Of a DNA stretch of 64,000 nt, positions 52,428 through 63,370 are shown one piece after another. The notes under the pieces are model-generated. The model worked only from the letters and a program-made list of their open reading frames with translations, searched no databases and had not been told where the DNA came from. Source of the stretch: Apis mellifera (lineage: Eukaryota > Arthropoda > Insecta > Hymenoptera > Apidae). Within the stretch, counting starts at the first letter, position 1, and each line of letters starts with the position of its first letter. A program made the position numbers and the translations under genes. The stretch is taken from the NCBI RefSeq assembly GCF_003254395.2, contig NC_037644.1:55001-119000 (forward strand). Direction: 5' to 3'.

Positions 52428-53962
52428 GTATCAATAATAATTAACATTTAAAATTTTTTATTTTATCTTTATTTAAAATATTTTTTAATTTAAAATTTAG
52501 ACTTAAATGGATATTAGATATAATGGATAAAGGAATATATCAAAAAGAAATTTTGCCAACTTCTGGATCTGGATCAATTGCTGATATTGTTCACACGAGG
52601 GATTGGGAAACATCTCTTGTAAGATTGTATTGATATAAATGATTTGATATTTTTATAATATATATTAAAATTTTTGTGATAATCTTTAGATTAGATGTCT
52701 TTCTTGGCATCCACATTGTACGCGACTGGCAGTAGTCACAAGAGATGACCGCATACGAATTTTTTCTCAAGGAATATCAATGATACCAATTTTAAAACAT
52801 AGTGCTCAAAAATCTGTTTGCTGTATAAGTTGGAGACCACTTGCTGGCAAAGAATTGGCCGTGGCATGTCATGTAGGAGTCTTGGTTTGGACAATAGAAT
52901 TAGGAGCAGCCAGTAATTTTCTTAGTCAAGCAGTATTATTAAAACAAAGAAATCATGCTCCTGTAACAAGTGTTGCATGGCATCCGCAGGGTGATCTATT
53001 AGTATCTTGTTCTCCTGTGGATACGCGTATGTTTATCTGGGATACATCTAAAAAAGAAGGTGTTCCGTTGAAACGAATTGGTGGCGATGGATTATGTTTT
53101 GTACATTGGTCATCTTGTGGTTTTAGATTATTTTCTGCTACATGCAAAAATATATTTAGGTATAATACTTTCAATATTTGTATTTTTATATAAATTTTAT
53201 TTTATATATTAATGATTATATGTAGAGTATGGAATACGGGAGCAGCAACATCATGGCATGCAGATAAATGGACAGTGCCTAATGATCGTGTAGCAGTTGC
53301 ATGTTTTGGTCCAAATTTAACTTTATTATTTGCATCAAATGAAGACCCTGGTACGATATTTTCTCTACCTCTGCAAGAAAATATTTTTGACGTCAAAAAG
53401 CCTTCTTTTGATGATGCAAAAATGGCAGTACCTCTGATAGATTTAACGAAAGTTAATTTTTCACTGGATGATGATTGTGTTACTGTTGGTGGGAGGATAA
53501 CTGCAATGGAATGGGATCCTACAGGAAAATATCTTGCTATTCTTTTCCAGGTATATTTTTTTATTTTATTGAATCTAACTTAATTAATATTATCTTAAAC
53601 ATTATCTTAAATTGTAAACTTTAATAATAGATTTTTTTTTAATTATTTAGGATAGTCCATATATTGCATTAGTTAAAACAAAATTAGGACATCTATCGCG
53701 TCTGATTGAGATTAAACCAAGTTGTCTTATTAAAGGATATCCGGGAGAAGTTCCAAATTGTATGAACTTCTATCAGAAATATAAAAATGAATCAGACAAT
53801 ATAGTTTGTTTAACAATTGCATGGAATAGTGGTCGTATTCAACATTTTCCAATAATTGAGAAGGAAAGTGTTCGTACTGTAAATATATGTACTACACCCT
53901 TATCACATTCATTTTCGATGAGACACGACATGTATAATTTCAATTTAACCGTCACTTATTGA
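52069..53962 (+). CDS. AAAS: Aladin (WD-repeat nucleoporin)
   Basis: Complete gene of five coding exons: 52069-52427, 52501-52618, 52690-53159, 53226-53550 and 53651-53962. All introns are short (66-100 nt), with GT/AG ends and consistent phases, giving 527 residues (human aladin is 546). Aladin is a nuclear-pore protein of the cytoplasmic side, anchored through the membrane nucleoporin NDC1; in humans its loss causes triple-A syndrome, and in fly and human cells it also affects spindle assembly. Visible WD-type blades: IRCLSWHPHCTRLAVVTRDD (from 160), SVCCISWRPLAGKELAVACH (201-220), VTSVAWHPQGDLLVSCSPVD (251-270), a blade around 292-320 ending RVWNT, and RITAMEWDPTGKYLAILFQ (406-424). The start is at the first of two adjacent ATGs, after an acceptor and no upstream in-frame ATG in the leader. 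The stop TGA is at 53960-53962. No defect is seen. Confidence 0.95.
52501..52618 (+). CDS. AAAS: Aladin coding exon 2
   Basis: Residues 120-159, LKWILDIMDKGIYQ to HTRDWETSL. Acceptor AAATTTAG, donor CTT/GTAAGA. Too short for most ORF scans; supported by phase 2-to-0 continuity and aladin similarity. Confidence 0.9.
52690..53159 (+). CDS. AAAS: Aladin coding exon 3 (WD blades)
   Basis: Residues 160-316. It holds three clear WD-like blades and most of a fourth. Acceptor AATCTTTAG, donor TTTAG/GTATAA (Arg316 split). Confidence 0.92.
53226..53550 (+). CDS. AAAS: Aladin coding exon 4
   Basis: Residues 316-424, VWNTGAATSWHADKWTVPND through the blade ending LAILFQ. Acceptor TATATGTAG, donor CCAG/GTATAT. 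Confidence 0.92.
53651..53962 (+). CDS. AAAS: Aladin coding exon 5 (C-terminus and stop)
   Basis: Residues 425-527, beginning DSPYIALVKTKLGHLSRLIE and ending HDMYNFNLTVTY then TGA. Contains the last propeller blade (IVCLTIAWNSGRIQHFPII). No canonical AATAAA is seen just downstream; AATATAAAG near 54047 may serve. Confidence 0.92.
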   Translation, partial: DSPYIALVKTKLGHLSRLIEIKPSCLIKGYPGEVPNCMNFYQKYKNESDNIVCLTIAWNSGRIQHFPIIEKESVRTVNICTTPLSHSFSMRHDMYNFNLTVTY

Positions 53963-56900
53963 TAACGTTTCTTGTTAAACAAAACTATAAAAATTTTAAT
54001 TATTTAATTATTAAATTTTTTCAAATTTTTTATTTGTTAATAGGATTTAATATAAAGATTTAATTTATTTTATTATATCATTATAAAAAAATAAGAAATC
54101 ATTCATTTATATACGACATGACATTCTTAACTGCCACATAACATTTCGACAGAAATTATATAATACTTCATAATCGATTCGTCAGCATGCCTAGAAGAAA
54201 AAAACATCGTTGAGACCTGTGTTAAACAGTAATGTGTTAGCTTCCTAACGTATGGGATATACAACACGAAGATTCTCGGGTTCGGTACCTAATTATACAA
54301 AGTCACATGCAGAGCGCACGTCTTTCTATTTTTATATCGCTTGACCGAATGCTGAACATCGACACGTATGTACGTATGTGATGCGTCTCGCACTATTTCC
54401 AATACGCTCTCTATCCACTTTTACCACTACCAACTCCAAACACAAATTAACAGTTCCATCGTTTTAGAAATCCTGTCATCCTAAATATACATTTCTCAAA
54501 CCCAGTTTATCAACTTGCTTTGTCACTTTATTCATGATTTATGAAATATTATATGATACATTGAAAAAATATGTATTATTAAAATTTTTAATATAATTGT
54601 TGTATTTCATTTAATATTGATCAGGCAATCAAGATCATTGAGAAATATTCAAGCAAATAAATTCAGTATCATATATTTAATACTTATAATTCGTTATTGT
54701 TTCGATAATTTATTTTAGAAATAAATTTCAGCATTATAAAAAAAATCTTTTTAAAAATCATAAAAGATTAAGATATTTTTATCTAACTTAAAAATTGAAT
54801 ATTAAAAAATGAAATTTTAAGATTTTTAGATAAATAATTGAATTTTAAATCAAGATCGTTTCCAATTTCATTTCTAATCACAAAAAGTAACTTCCTGTAA
54901 GTGACATGCCTAATCAATTATCAAGTATTAGATAAACTGGTTTTAAAAATTCAAGTTTCACCCATATAAAGGATCTAGAAGTGGGGATTAACCGCTTTGA
55001 ATCCCCACCGATTAAAAATTCGTTAAAATACCTTTTTTTTCTCTCCCTTTTTCATTCTCTCTCTGTTATTGCATCCGTATGGGGTGTACGATCGAAATCC
55101 TTTTTCCAGTATATTTATTTTAATGGCAGTCGTACACATGCGGTGACTATGGTACGAACAGAGTTGACAGGTGCCTGGGCAAAAAAGCGTGGTCGAGAGC
55201 GAGCATAGTATGTATAATGTAAGCATAGAGGGCTGGCAGGCCACATGTGCCACTCTATCACTTATCTACCCGTAATATGACGTATAACTCGACCATAAGA
55301 TGCAACTGTGAACGCATATGTGTATATGTATACGTAAGTGCAACAGTCAAGATACGCGTATATATATAGGGATGAACGGACGTGTTCCTGTGTGTATGTC
55401 CGCTTAGAAGAAAGCATCCGAAGATCGTGATGTCACGAGAACTGCTTTGGAATCATAACAATGCGTTTTGGACAACATTGATGAATTGCAAATGGTCTTT
55501 CTTTTCTTTTTATTCTTTCTTGCGTTATTTAAATATTGTTCTAATTTTATATAAAAGTTTATCTTGAATTATTATTGTAGATGACATTGGTGATATTAAC
55601 AATAATGCTCATGAAATACATAAATGAAATTTGGTATATTTAATAAGTGAACTATTGAAGTAAAAATTACAATTAATCGAATAAATTGATTTTGTGGTTG
55701 TTTACGTTAATATTTGTCAAAGATTTAAGGAATGATTTATGTAAAGGTAATAATTGTTATTAAATAATTATTTAAATATTTTTAATCTTTTTAGCTATGT
55801 CAATTATAAAGAATTTTTTGTATATTATTCTTAGAATAGAAAAAAAAATTGAGTGATATTAAAAATAATAATAAATAGAATAAAAATAATATGAAAAGTA
55901 AGAAAAAGAAAATAAGAAATGCCATAAATCAATTTTTGATACTTAAGATTATAATTGGTATCAGAAAAAAATAATTAATTTTATAATATCAATATATTAT
56001 ATATTATAAAATTATTAAAAATAGACATTTCTTATTTTCCTCTATTTTGAATGTAATTTTATAAATTTATTTGTACATATTATATATAATATTTTTTCTA
56101 ATTTTATATTTAAATATTACTAATAAAATATATTTAAAATCATTTTTAAATTGAGCATTCAATTTAATAATATTTAATAATACTTTTCAAATTCTTCTTT
56201 ATTTCCAATATAATAACAATTTAAAATTACCTAAATGATTTCAGAACTCCATATAATCTTCAAGCCTCACATATCCAGCATCCTTAAAGCAAGAATATCA
56301 TATTTATACCAAGAATTTTAAAATATCCTAGTGTGTTCAAAACATGAATTATATTCTCAATCAAGCATATTTATGTGAAAGTTCATGATGCAAATGAGGA
56401 AGAGGGGAACAAAGAAATCAGTAAAATAATAGTAGACTGTAATAGAAGGAAGGAGTGAACGACTTATCCTCATATGTGCGCGCAAAGCTGTTGTTAATAA
56501 GTGACGCGTGTGCGGCAGCTGGTTTTACGTTTTTTGCCTTGCACCCGATTCTCGGGGTTCGAGCGACGAAAGATCGACCTAAGCACCCCCTTCTCTGCTA
56601 TTTTCCCTGTTTCTGTCTCTTGCCTGACTTCTGTTGTACTCGATTTGGAATATTTCTTAACAGATTTTCATAGAGACACGCGACATGCAACGGAATCAAT
56701 GGTAAATGAATTCTTTTTAATGTGAATAATCGATTAGAAATTTTAAAATTATAATTATTTTGAAAGATATTCGATCATGAAAAATCAAAATTTGTAATTT
56801 ATCTGTAAATTGGTTAACTCATTTTAAATTATTAGAACATTTTAAATCCATTTAATTATTATTTAAATTACTTTTTACAAAGTCGTTAAAACTTTGCAAT

Positions 56901-57737
56901 TGAAGATGAAAATTATGAATCTTATCAATTTTCTCTATTTCTTTCATTAAATCTTACTTTTTTTATTTTCAAATTAAGATCAATTCATCAAGTTTTATCA
57001 TCAACAATGACATAAATATACATCATATACTACCTTAATTCACTCGAGATCTTCCAAATCATTATCCATAAATTTATTCGATTCTTTTCTCTTTCACAAG
57101 CCAATACCATTCCATCTTTTTTTAGAAATCGAATGGATCGAATCCTATCGATCAAAAGGCAAGTACGTTAAACAACAAATGATGTAATATTGAAGCAGTT
57201 CATCAGCCCTGAAGACAATTCATCGGACATAATCGTTCCAAGAATCTAGGAATGGGTAAAAAAAACTCCCATAGAAGATGAATTCGAACGGGCAGCCCAA
57301 GAAAAAGAAAGACGACAGACGCGCATGCAGATGTTTCGCGCCACCCTGAAACCGATGAGGCTGAGGCAAGTGCACAGAGATGCACACAAGTGTCGGAGGA
57401 TCTCCTCCTCCTCCTTCTCCTCCTGCTCCTCCTCTTCTTTTCTGTTCCGTGTATCTCGAGGGGAACGAAGCACCGCCACGCGAGTGGGCGGCGCGTACCC
57501 TTCTCGAAAGCTTCTTCCCTTGCTGTTCAAACAGGGGTAGAGGGGATCTTCTGTATCGTTTGCTGGAAGAACATTACGATGTCTTGTCCTAGTTGATAGT
57601 CGTCGAGAAGACGCGGGAACGAATGTATGCAGTCGAGGGATACATCCAGGGTCAGTTCTGAGCAACGTGTCTAACCATTTATTCGGCCACCCTGCATCCA
57701 CTTCGTTTTTCTTCGCGCGATCTTGATCGCGCAAGTA
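53963..57737. other. Spacer between aladin and the zinc-finger gene
   Basis: The aladin 3' UTR is followed by AT-rich DNA with GC-richer patches at 54180-54400, 54990-55450 (CAGGTG E-box near 55170), 56450-56640 and 57200-57740. The last holds a (TCC)n tract (57402-57437) and a minus-strand ORF of 164 codons that looks compositional. These patches are plausible enhancers of the downstream developmental gene. Confidence 0.5.
57402..57437. repeat. (TCC)n tract
   Basis: Interrupted CTCCTC trinucleotide repeat. It encodes the Glu run in the antisense ORF 57246-57740. Confidence 0.85.
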
Positions 57738-57777
57738 CACGTGACGCGTGGACCTTGATAAGTGATAAGCTTATCAC
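57738..57777. promoter_or_regulatory. E-box plus triple GATA cluster upstream of the zinc-finger gene
   Basis: CACGTG at 57738-57743, then TTGATAAG at about 57755, then the perfect 16-bp palindrome GTGATAAGCTTATCAC at 57762-57777. Two of the three GATAAG sites form the palindrome. It lies about 100 bp upstream of a strong splice donor (57874), so it may be the core upstream element. Confidence 0.4.
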
Positions 57778-57789
57778 ATTGAAAGAGTT

Positions 57790-57873
57790 ATTGAGAATCT
57801 GTCGAAGAGAAGAGATTTTCTGCGACTCGGTGCTTGTGCAGTTATTATTTGGGCAGCTTAAAAGTTGAATTTT
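57790..57873 (+). other. Candidate untranslated first exon of the zinc-finger gene
   Basis: A perfect plus-strand donor, TTTT/GTAAGT, occurs at 57874. The next acceptor in phase with the ORF is TTTACAG at 58480. The 5' limit is unknown. Alternatively an upstream coding exon exists, since the frame before the ATG is open through DYTE if the previous exon ends in G. Confidence 0.3.
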
Positions 57874-58480
57874 GTAAGTGGACAGTGAAGGATCGGTTAG
57901 GTGGATGTTGATGTTGCTGCAATATGGTGATTTTATCAGTCAGTTGGTGATTCATATTGATGAATTTTGTCGATATCAATTTAAGTAAAAGAAATCAATA
58001 ATAAGTAAAAAGTATCACAAATAGAATATAAAACGAAAAATAAAAATTGTTCAAATCAATTGTGATTATAACTGTAATAATGAAATCTCGAAGTTGAATA
58101 ATTGAAATTAATTTTATTAAAAAAATTGAAAACGGTAAAAAATCGATTATAAGTTTCATGAATTGAAAATGTATTTTATTAAACTGTAAACACACATTTC
58201 ATTCATAAATTCAATGATATAGAACAGGATTCTGAAATTCCAGAAATTCTTTCAATACTATTTTACTCACGTGCTGTTCCCGATTATTCGAGCTATTATC
58301 GCTTCATATCATGCATGACGAATTGCAACATCTCGAATCATGTTTTTGACGTCTCCGTAACTTTCCATTCAATCTTCTCGCCAACTTACCGTACACAATT
58401 TTGCAAATTTATTTAAATAATTTCTCTATCGTTAAAAATCATTTTCTCTACTACATTAATATCATTCACGAACTTTACAG

Positions 58481-59365
58481 ATTATACGGAGATGCATCTC
58501 GAAGACTATCACGTGAGTAGAAGCGAGGAGGACGTGCAACGAACAATTTCCAAAAGTATCAAGCAAGAAGACTTCAACACTTTACACTTAGCACCTATCA
58601 CTTCCGTAAATACAAGTAATCAACAACCCTGTTGGATCACTTCTCACGCAGACAACATTTCATCTCCTGTTCTACCTAATAATTCCAGTCCTAAAGAATA
58701 TACAGATTGGGACCAGCTCACGACCGTTTTCCAATATCCCTGTCAGCCATATTCATCTACAGACAGGTCACCAGAAAGTACCAGTAACGAAGCCACTACA
58801 CCAACATGGAATAACGTCATTCATAATGAAATATCCGACTGTTCCAATGGACAAAAACTGCCCTCGGTTGGCTCTGCATTTTCTTTCTCAAGAACCTTCT
58901 GCAATACCGTTTATCCAGAATATCAAGGTTATCAGGATTATCAGGAGTATCAGGATGACGTATCAGTATCTTTGCCGCTTATTCTTCACAATCAAACCGA
59001 GGATCAAGGACTCAATGGATCCATGCAAGCAATTACGGATGAATTTGATCTTAGTTTAATTAGGGGTGATCCTACATCACTCCTGTGTACCAATGTAGAG
59101 TCTCCTTCTTCACCCTCATCTACGTATTTAGAAGAACTTCAAGATCCATTCTCTAACTTGAATGGATCTTGTTACGCGGTTGGACATTTGGTCTCTGGAC
59201 AACAGGCCTCGGTTTCCACGATGAATTTTGTTAATGATACTGGGTTGAATGATGGATTTGGAAATCAAATTGTTTTGCCTAGAAACGAAGGCTTATTATT
59301 GACTGACAGGAGAGTGCCAGTGTCCAAGACAGCGCAAGACATGGAGAAACGAAGCAAATCTTTCG
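58481..59365 (+). CDS. lmd: Zinc-finger gene exon A (N-terminal, disordered)
   Basis: Acceptor CTTTACAG at 58480; ATG at 58492; donor TTTCG/GTGAGT at 59366, phase 1. Encodes residues 1-291. It contains IKQE at 23-26, many Ser/Pro pairs, and a run of Tyr-Gln units (residues 143-156, EYQGYQDYQEYQDD) made of 9-nt repeats (58915-58962). It ends MEKRSKSF. Unspliced reading would stop at 59412. No DNA-binding motif in this part. Confidence 0.85.
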
Positions 59366-62300
59366 GTGAGTTTGATGATTTTTCAATTAATACATTGTTC
59401 ATTGATCATTAGTGTACTTGTATTAATTGTGAATTAATAATAATAAATTGTATTCAGATTTTTCATATAATTATGAAGATATTAAATATTCATTTTCTAC
59501 AATTATTATTTTTAATCTCTGTATCAAACTTTTTAATCCTCTTTCATAAAATTTCTTTTAATTACTGTTTTTAAATTTAGCTATAAAAAAAATTATATTA
59601 TTTATGAAATGATTTAATACACCATCTGAAAAATTATTTTTCTCGCACCTGATGTATTCGGGAAGTAACAGAAAGAATTTGTTTTAAGAATACCACAAAT
59701 AAACATAGACTAGTCGAGAAATGCCTCTTGACTACCATCCTTAAGTATAGCAAGTAGTTTCAAGTAGTTTTCCTTAACGAGTCTCGAGATTTACAACTTG
59801 TTTACACACTGATGACATGTTGTTTCGTTTTCAGATAGTTCAACAACCGACGAAAATTTGACGTCGACGTATCAGTGCCGATGGATAGATTGCGGTTGCG
59901 CCTTTGCCGAACAAGAAGGACTAGTTCGTCATATTGAGAGAAGGCACGTAGAATCTTCGTCATCGAATTCTCATGGACATGGGCGACGAGTCCAAAGAGA
60001 TAGGGACAAGGACAAAGATAAAGAAGGGGAAACTTACGCGGGTTCGGGAAGTGGACAAGATGAATTTGCTTGTTTGTGGCAAGGATGTCCTCGTGCTCGA
60101 CCTTTTAATGCGAGATACAAGCTGTTGATTCATATGAGGGTTCATAGTGGAGAAAAACCGAATAAATGTCCGGTATGTAAGTTTATTGGTTTATTAGTTT
60201 TAAAACTTTTGAAACATGTTTCTTATGGAGTATAAGATTTGCTTTTATTATAATAAATTTGAAGATAAATTTGATTCAATTTAATTGGAATATAGTGTAT
60301 CTATAAAAATATCATATAAAAATGAAATATGATTTTTCACGATGAATATTTTGGAGTTAGATTGAAAAATCATAAATGAATATACAAAAAGATTTTTATA
60401 TAAGAAGTTTTACAAATAAATTTTTTAAATTGCAGGTCATCTGATTGTTTTATTTAATATAAAATTATAAAATTGATAAACTGTATTAAACTTGTGAAAT
60501 TATTAATATAATTAGTAAAATTATTATGCAAAAGAATGCAGATATTATCTTTGAAAATATATATTTTGAAATATTTTTATTCATAAATTTGATCAATCAA
60601 TAATTAACAATAATTTTTATATTTCATGTGTATATTTTTTAGCAATATTCTATTTAACAATCAACAAAATATTTCAAAATATTTATAATACATTAATCTC
60701 TTCATCTGTATTTAAAATTCTTAAATAAGCTTCTTGAATAAGCTTTACTAGATAATAAAAAAATAATTAATTAAAATAAACATCTTTTTTATAATTTATG
60801 TTTAATCTTCTTAAATAATTGCATTATTTAAATAGTCTTAAATCAAATTTAGTTGGGCATTTAATTATATTAACCATTAAATAAAATTAATAATTGATTA
60901 AAATTACCAAAAATTATTAATTTTTTTAATTTTTGTAGTTCACTGGGTGCAAGAAAGCGTTTTCACGATTAGAAAATCTAAAAATTCACCAAAGATCTCA
61001 CACGGGAGAAAGACCATATGCTTGTCAGCATCGTGGTTGCTCCAAAGCATTTAGTAATAGTAGTGATCGTGCGAAACATCAGAGAACTCATTATGACACG
61101 GTGAGTTTATTTATTATTTTATCTAATTAAGTAAGTATATGAATTAATAAATCTATTTCACCTTTCATAACGAATATTAAGAGAAAATTATATTAATAAA
61201 ATTTAGATAACAAATAATATTGATTCAAAGAGATTAAAAATATGATGTATTTATTTAATATATTGAATCAGTTTTATTGAATCAGCAATACACATAATTT
61301 CGAAACATATTTATCACATATTTTGATTTGAATTGTTTGCATATGTTTGATATTAATATTTTACAATAAATATTGACAGTAATAATTGATTTAATATTCC
61401 TTCTGTTACATAAGAATCACAATTGAGAAATATTTTATCATGAAACATACAAAATGTGAAATTTATCTTCATTTATGCTTGTTATTAATAGGTAAAGAAA
61501 CATTACATACAACATATTTTCTAAATTACAATTAATTATTTAATTATTTACTAAGAATTTCAAATAATAAAATTCTTTGATATTTGTATGATGAAAATTA
61601 TTTTGTATACTGATAGTTCTTAAAATAATCAAGACTTTGGTTACTATGACTTTTGTATAATTTGAATATTTATTGAAATTTAAAATATATTTCTTTATAA
61701 TTGATATTTCATAAAATGTATTATGGAATATTACTCGATCATAAAAAAAAAGTAATTTAAAGAAAACTGCTTATCGCTAATGTTGAAATTTTGTAGCGTG
61801 AGAGGTCAGTGAACATAAACCATATGTTGAAATCGCTTAAAAAGCTCGTCATTTTTAAATGTAAAATTTTGCTGTTATACAATACAACAATATAAACAAT
61901 AATCTGCTTGTTAATAAATATTGGAATATTCAAAATGTCGTTTGAAAATTTTCATAATTTAAAAAGAAAATATCCTCGTTACTTTAAGCAAAGGATAATC
62001 AATGTTTATAACACGTACTTATAAATACTGGTTTGAATTTTCAGAAACCATATGCGTGTCAAGTAACCGGATGTGGAAAAAGGTATACAGATCCGTCCAG
62101 TTTGAGAAAACACGTGAAGAATCACTCAGAGCCGCCGATTCCATTGCCTTCGTTAACGCCAGATAGCAAAAGTTCTGGTAATATAATTAGTAATAGTAAC
62201 TTACGGCATGATTCAATTTCTACGAGTTCGAAGCAGCAACAGCAACAGATCGGCTATACAGGAGAATCGAATTATCGAACGTATAAGACTTCGGAGTCTT

Positions 62301-62453
62301 ATGCGGACGAGGACGTGGATCTGTTCCAGACGAATCTGTGTCAGGTCGATAGGATTTCCATGAACCTTGACAGCAATCAAGAATATGTCCCTATCGATTC
62401 TGTGAAACGCTTTCTCATCGACGACGTCAGTGGATCGCACGTGGATGGTACAG
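58481..62453 (+). CDS. lmd: GLIS/lame duck-type C2H2 zinc-finger transcription factor
   Basis: Exons 58481-59365 (ATG 58492), 59835-60172, 60939-61100 and 62045-62453 join in phases 1, 0 and 0. Residues 306-485 form five Gli-type fingers: C306/C311/H324/H329, C371/C376/H391/H395, C403/C408/H421/H425, C433/C438/H451/H455 and C463/C468/H481/H485. They include GLIS-typical FNARYKLLIHMRVHSGEKPN, FSRLENLKIHQRSHTGERPY and KRYTDPSSLRKHVK. Close to vertebrate GLIS1/3. The fly relative lame duck (gleeful) specifies fusion-competent myoblasts and activates Mef2, so a nuclear DNA-binding role in mesoderm or muscle is inferred. The N-terminus is Ser/Thr/Asn/Gln-rich with a sumoylation-type IKQE (23-26). 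The C-terminus either reads through the donor to TAA (62474-62476, 601 residues) or is spliced on. The orthologue within the lmd/GLIS group was not proven. Confidence 0.88.
59366..59834 (+). other. Intron of the zinc-finger gene
   Basis: Donor GTGAGT, acceptor TCGTTTTCAG. Contains a direct repeat of CAAGTAGTTT near 59749 and 59761. Confidence 0.75.
59835..60172 (+). CDS. lmd: Zinc-finger gene exon B (fingers 1-2)
   Basis: Residues 292-404. Finger 1 is CRWIDCGCAFAEQEGLVRHI then ERRH. It is separated from finger 2 (CLWQGCPRARPFNARYKLLI then HMRVH) by a 41-residue low-complexity linker rich in Ser, Asp, Lys and Gly, with alternating RDRDKDKDKE. Vertebrate GLIS proteins have only about ten residues there. 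Donor GTCCG/GTATGT at 60173, inside the start of finger 3 (after Cys403-Pro404). Confidence 0.92.
60173..60938 (+). other. Intron of the zinc-finger gene
   Basis: Very AT-rich; acceptor TAATTTTTGTAG at 60937-60938. No other feature seen. Confidence 0.75.
60939..61100 (+). CDS. lmd: Zinc-finger gene exon C (fingers 3-4)
   Basis: Residues 405-458, FTGCKKAFSRLENLKIHQRS then the linker HTGERPYAC and finger 4 CSKAFSNSSDRAKHQRTH, ending YDT. Donor CACG/GTGAGT at 61101, phase 0. Only 54 codons without start or stop, so easily missed. Confidence 0.92.
61101..62044 (+). other. Intron of the zinc-finger gene
   Basis: AT-rich; acceptor TTGAATTTTCAG at 62043-62044. No other feature seen. Confidence 0.75.
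62045..62453 (+). CDS. lmd: Zinc-finger gene exon D (finger 5 and C-terminal region)
   Basis: Residues 459-594, starting KPYACQVTGCGKRYTDPSSL then RKHVKNHS (finger 5), followed by a Pro/Ser stretch, a five-Gln run and an acidic stretch with FLIDDVSG. A strong donor ACAG/GTAAGG lies at 62453/62454, phase 1. If it is ignored, translation adds GKEKIYN and stops at 62476. AATAAA signals at 62674-62679 and 63076-63081 would fit the unspliced form. A possible next exon is 63099-63370. Confidence 0.85.
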
Positions 62454-62476
62454 GTAAGGAAAAGATCTATAATTAA

Positions 62477-63098
62477 CGAAGACTTAGGTCATTCATACAT
62501 ACTCTTCGTTAAAAGAAAAATGAGAAAATTAATAGAAAGTGAGATATTTTATGTTAAGAATTCTATACTATTGTTTTAAGAAGCTTTGTATTATTTCTTA
62601 TCTTTTCCTTTTCTTTACTTGATAAATTTTTTAACACTTGAAATGAAATAACTAAAAAATTCTAAAAACATGCAATAAAGCAATTATTAATATATTTAAT
62701 ATATCTTTAAAACCACAGGCTTTACTAATTTCCTTAAATAAATAGAAGAATTATTTTCAATTTTCTATTCTAATTTAGGACTATAAATTTTAATAAAATT
62801 TAGATTAATACTTGTATTATATATGAAAAACACATATCTTATTTACTATACAAAAAAAAATATAAAAAATAATCAATTATATGAAACAGTAAAAAATGAA
62901 AAGAATTAAAATGTATTTGAGATCATGAATGGGACATATTAGTAGTATAATATATGTACATGAGAATTTATATAAGTAAATTCTGGAAATGAAACGAAGA
63001 AACATACTTATCAGAAAATTTGAATCATTTTAACATCATCCCTTGTACATTTTATGATGGAAGGATGATCAAATGAATAAAGAAAATGTTTCGTACAG
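62477..63098 (+). other. 3' UTR or last intron of the zinc-finger gene
   Basis: AT-rich with AATAAA at 62674-62679 and 63076-63081; its status depends on use of the 62454 donor. Confidence 0.5.
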
Positions 63099-63370
63099 GA
63101 AATTTCAATTGTATCCAAAGCGCATCGATAAAAATTCGAAGAACGCGCAGTAAAGCCAGCACGAGGCAAACATTTGGACAAAAAAGTCGGCCTATCGTTG
63201 TTCACCGACCCGTACGAATCTTTATTGTACTGGTACCGCGCGTGCTATCTTTTTCTGTCACGGTGAATGGTAACGATGCCGATGACAGTACGCGTTTCGC
63301 TCCACCATGCTTAATCTCAGAGGAGGTTCAAACGCTTTACGCGTTTACCCCACACCGAGTCTTAAAATAA
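63099..63370 (+). CDS. Possible alternative last exon of the zinc-finger gene
   Basis: After the acceptor TTTCGTACAG (63097-63098) a frame in exact phase with the 62454 donor (G/GA) runs 89 codons to TAA at 63368-63370: NFNCIQSASIKIRRTRSKAS through VLVPRVLSFSVTVNG to FTPHRVLK. The upstream pyrimidine tract is weak and the peptide is not recognised, so this may be coincidental with a GC-rich, CpG-containing patch (63120-63480). Confidence 0.22.

Noticed and set aside
57246..57740. Minus-strand ORF of 164 codons upstream of the zinc-finger gene
   Set aside because: Contains a Glu run from a (TCC)n repeat, no known domain, and overlaps open plus-strand frames; likely GC-island artefact.
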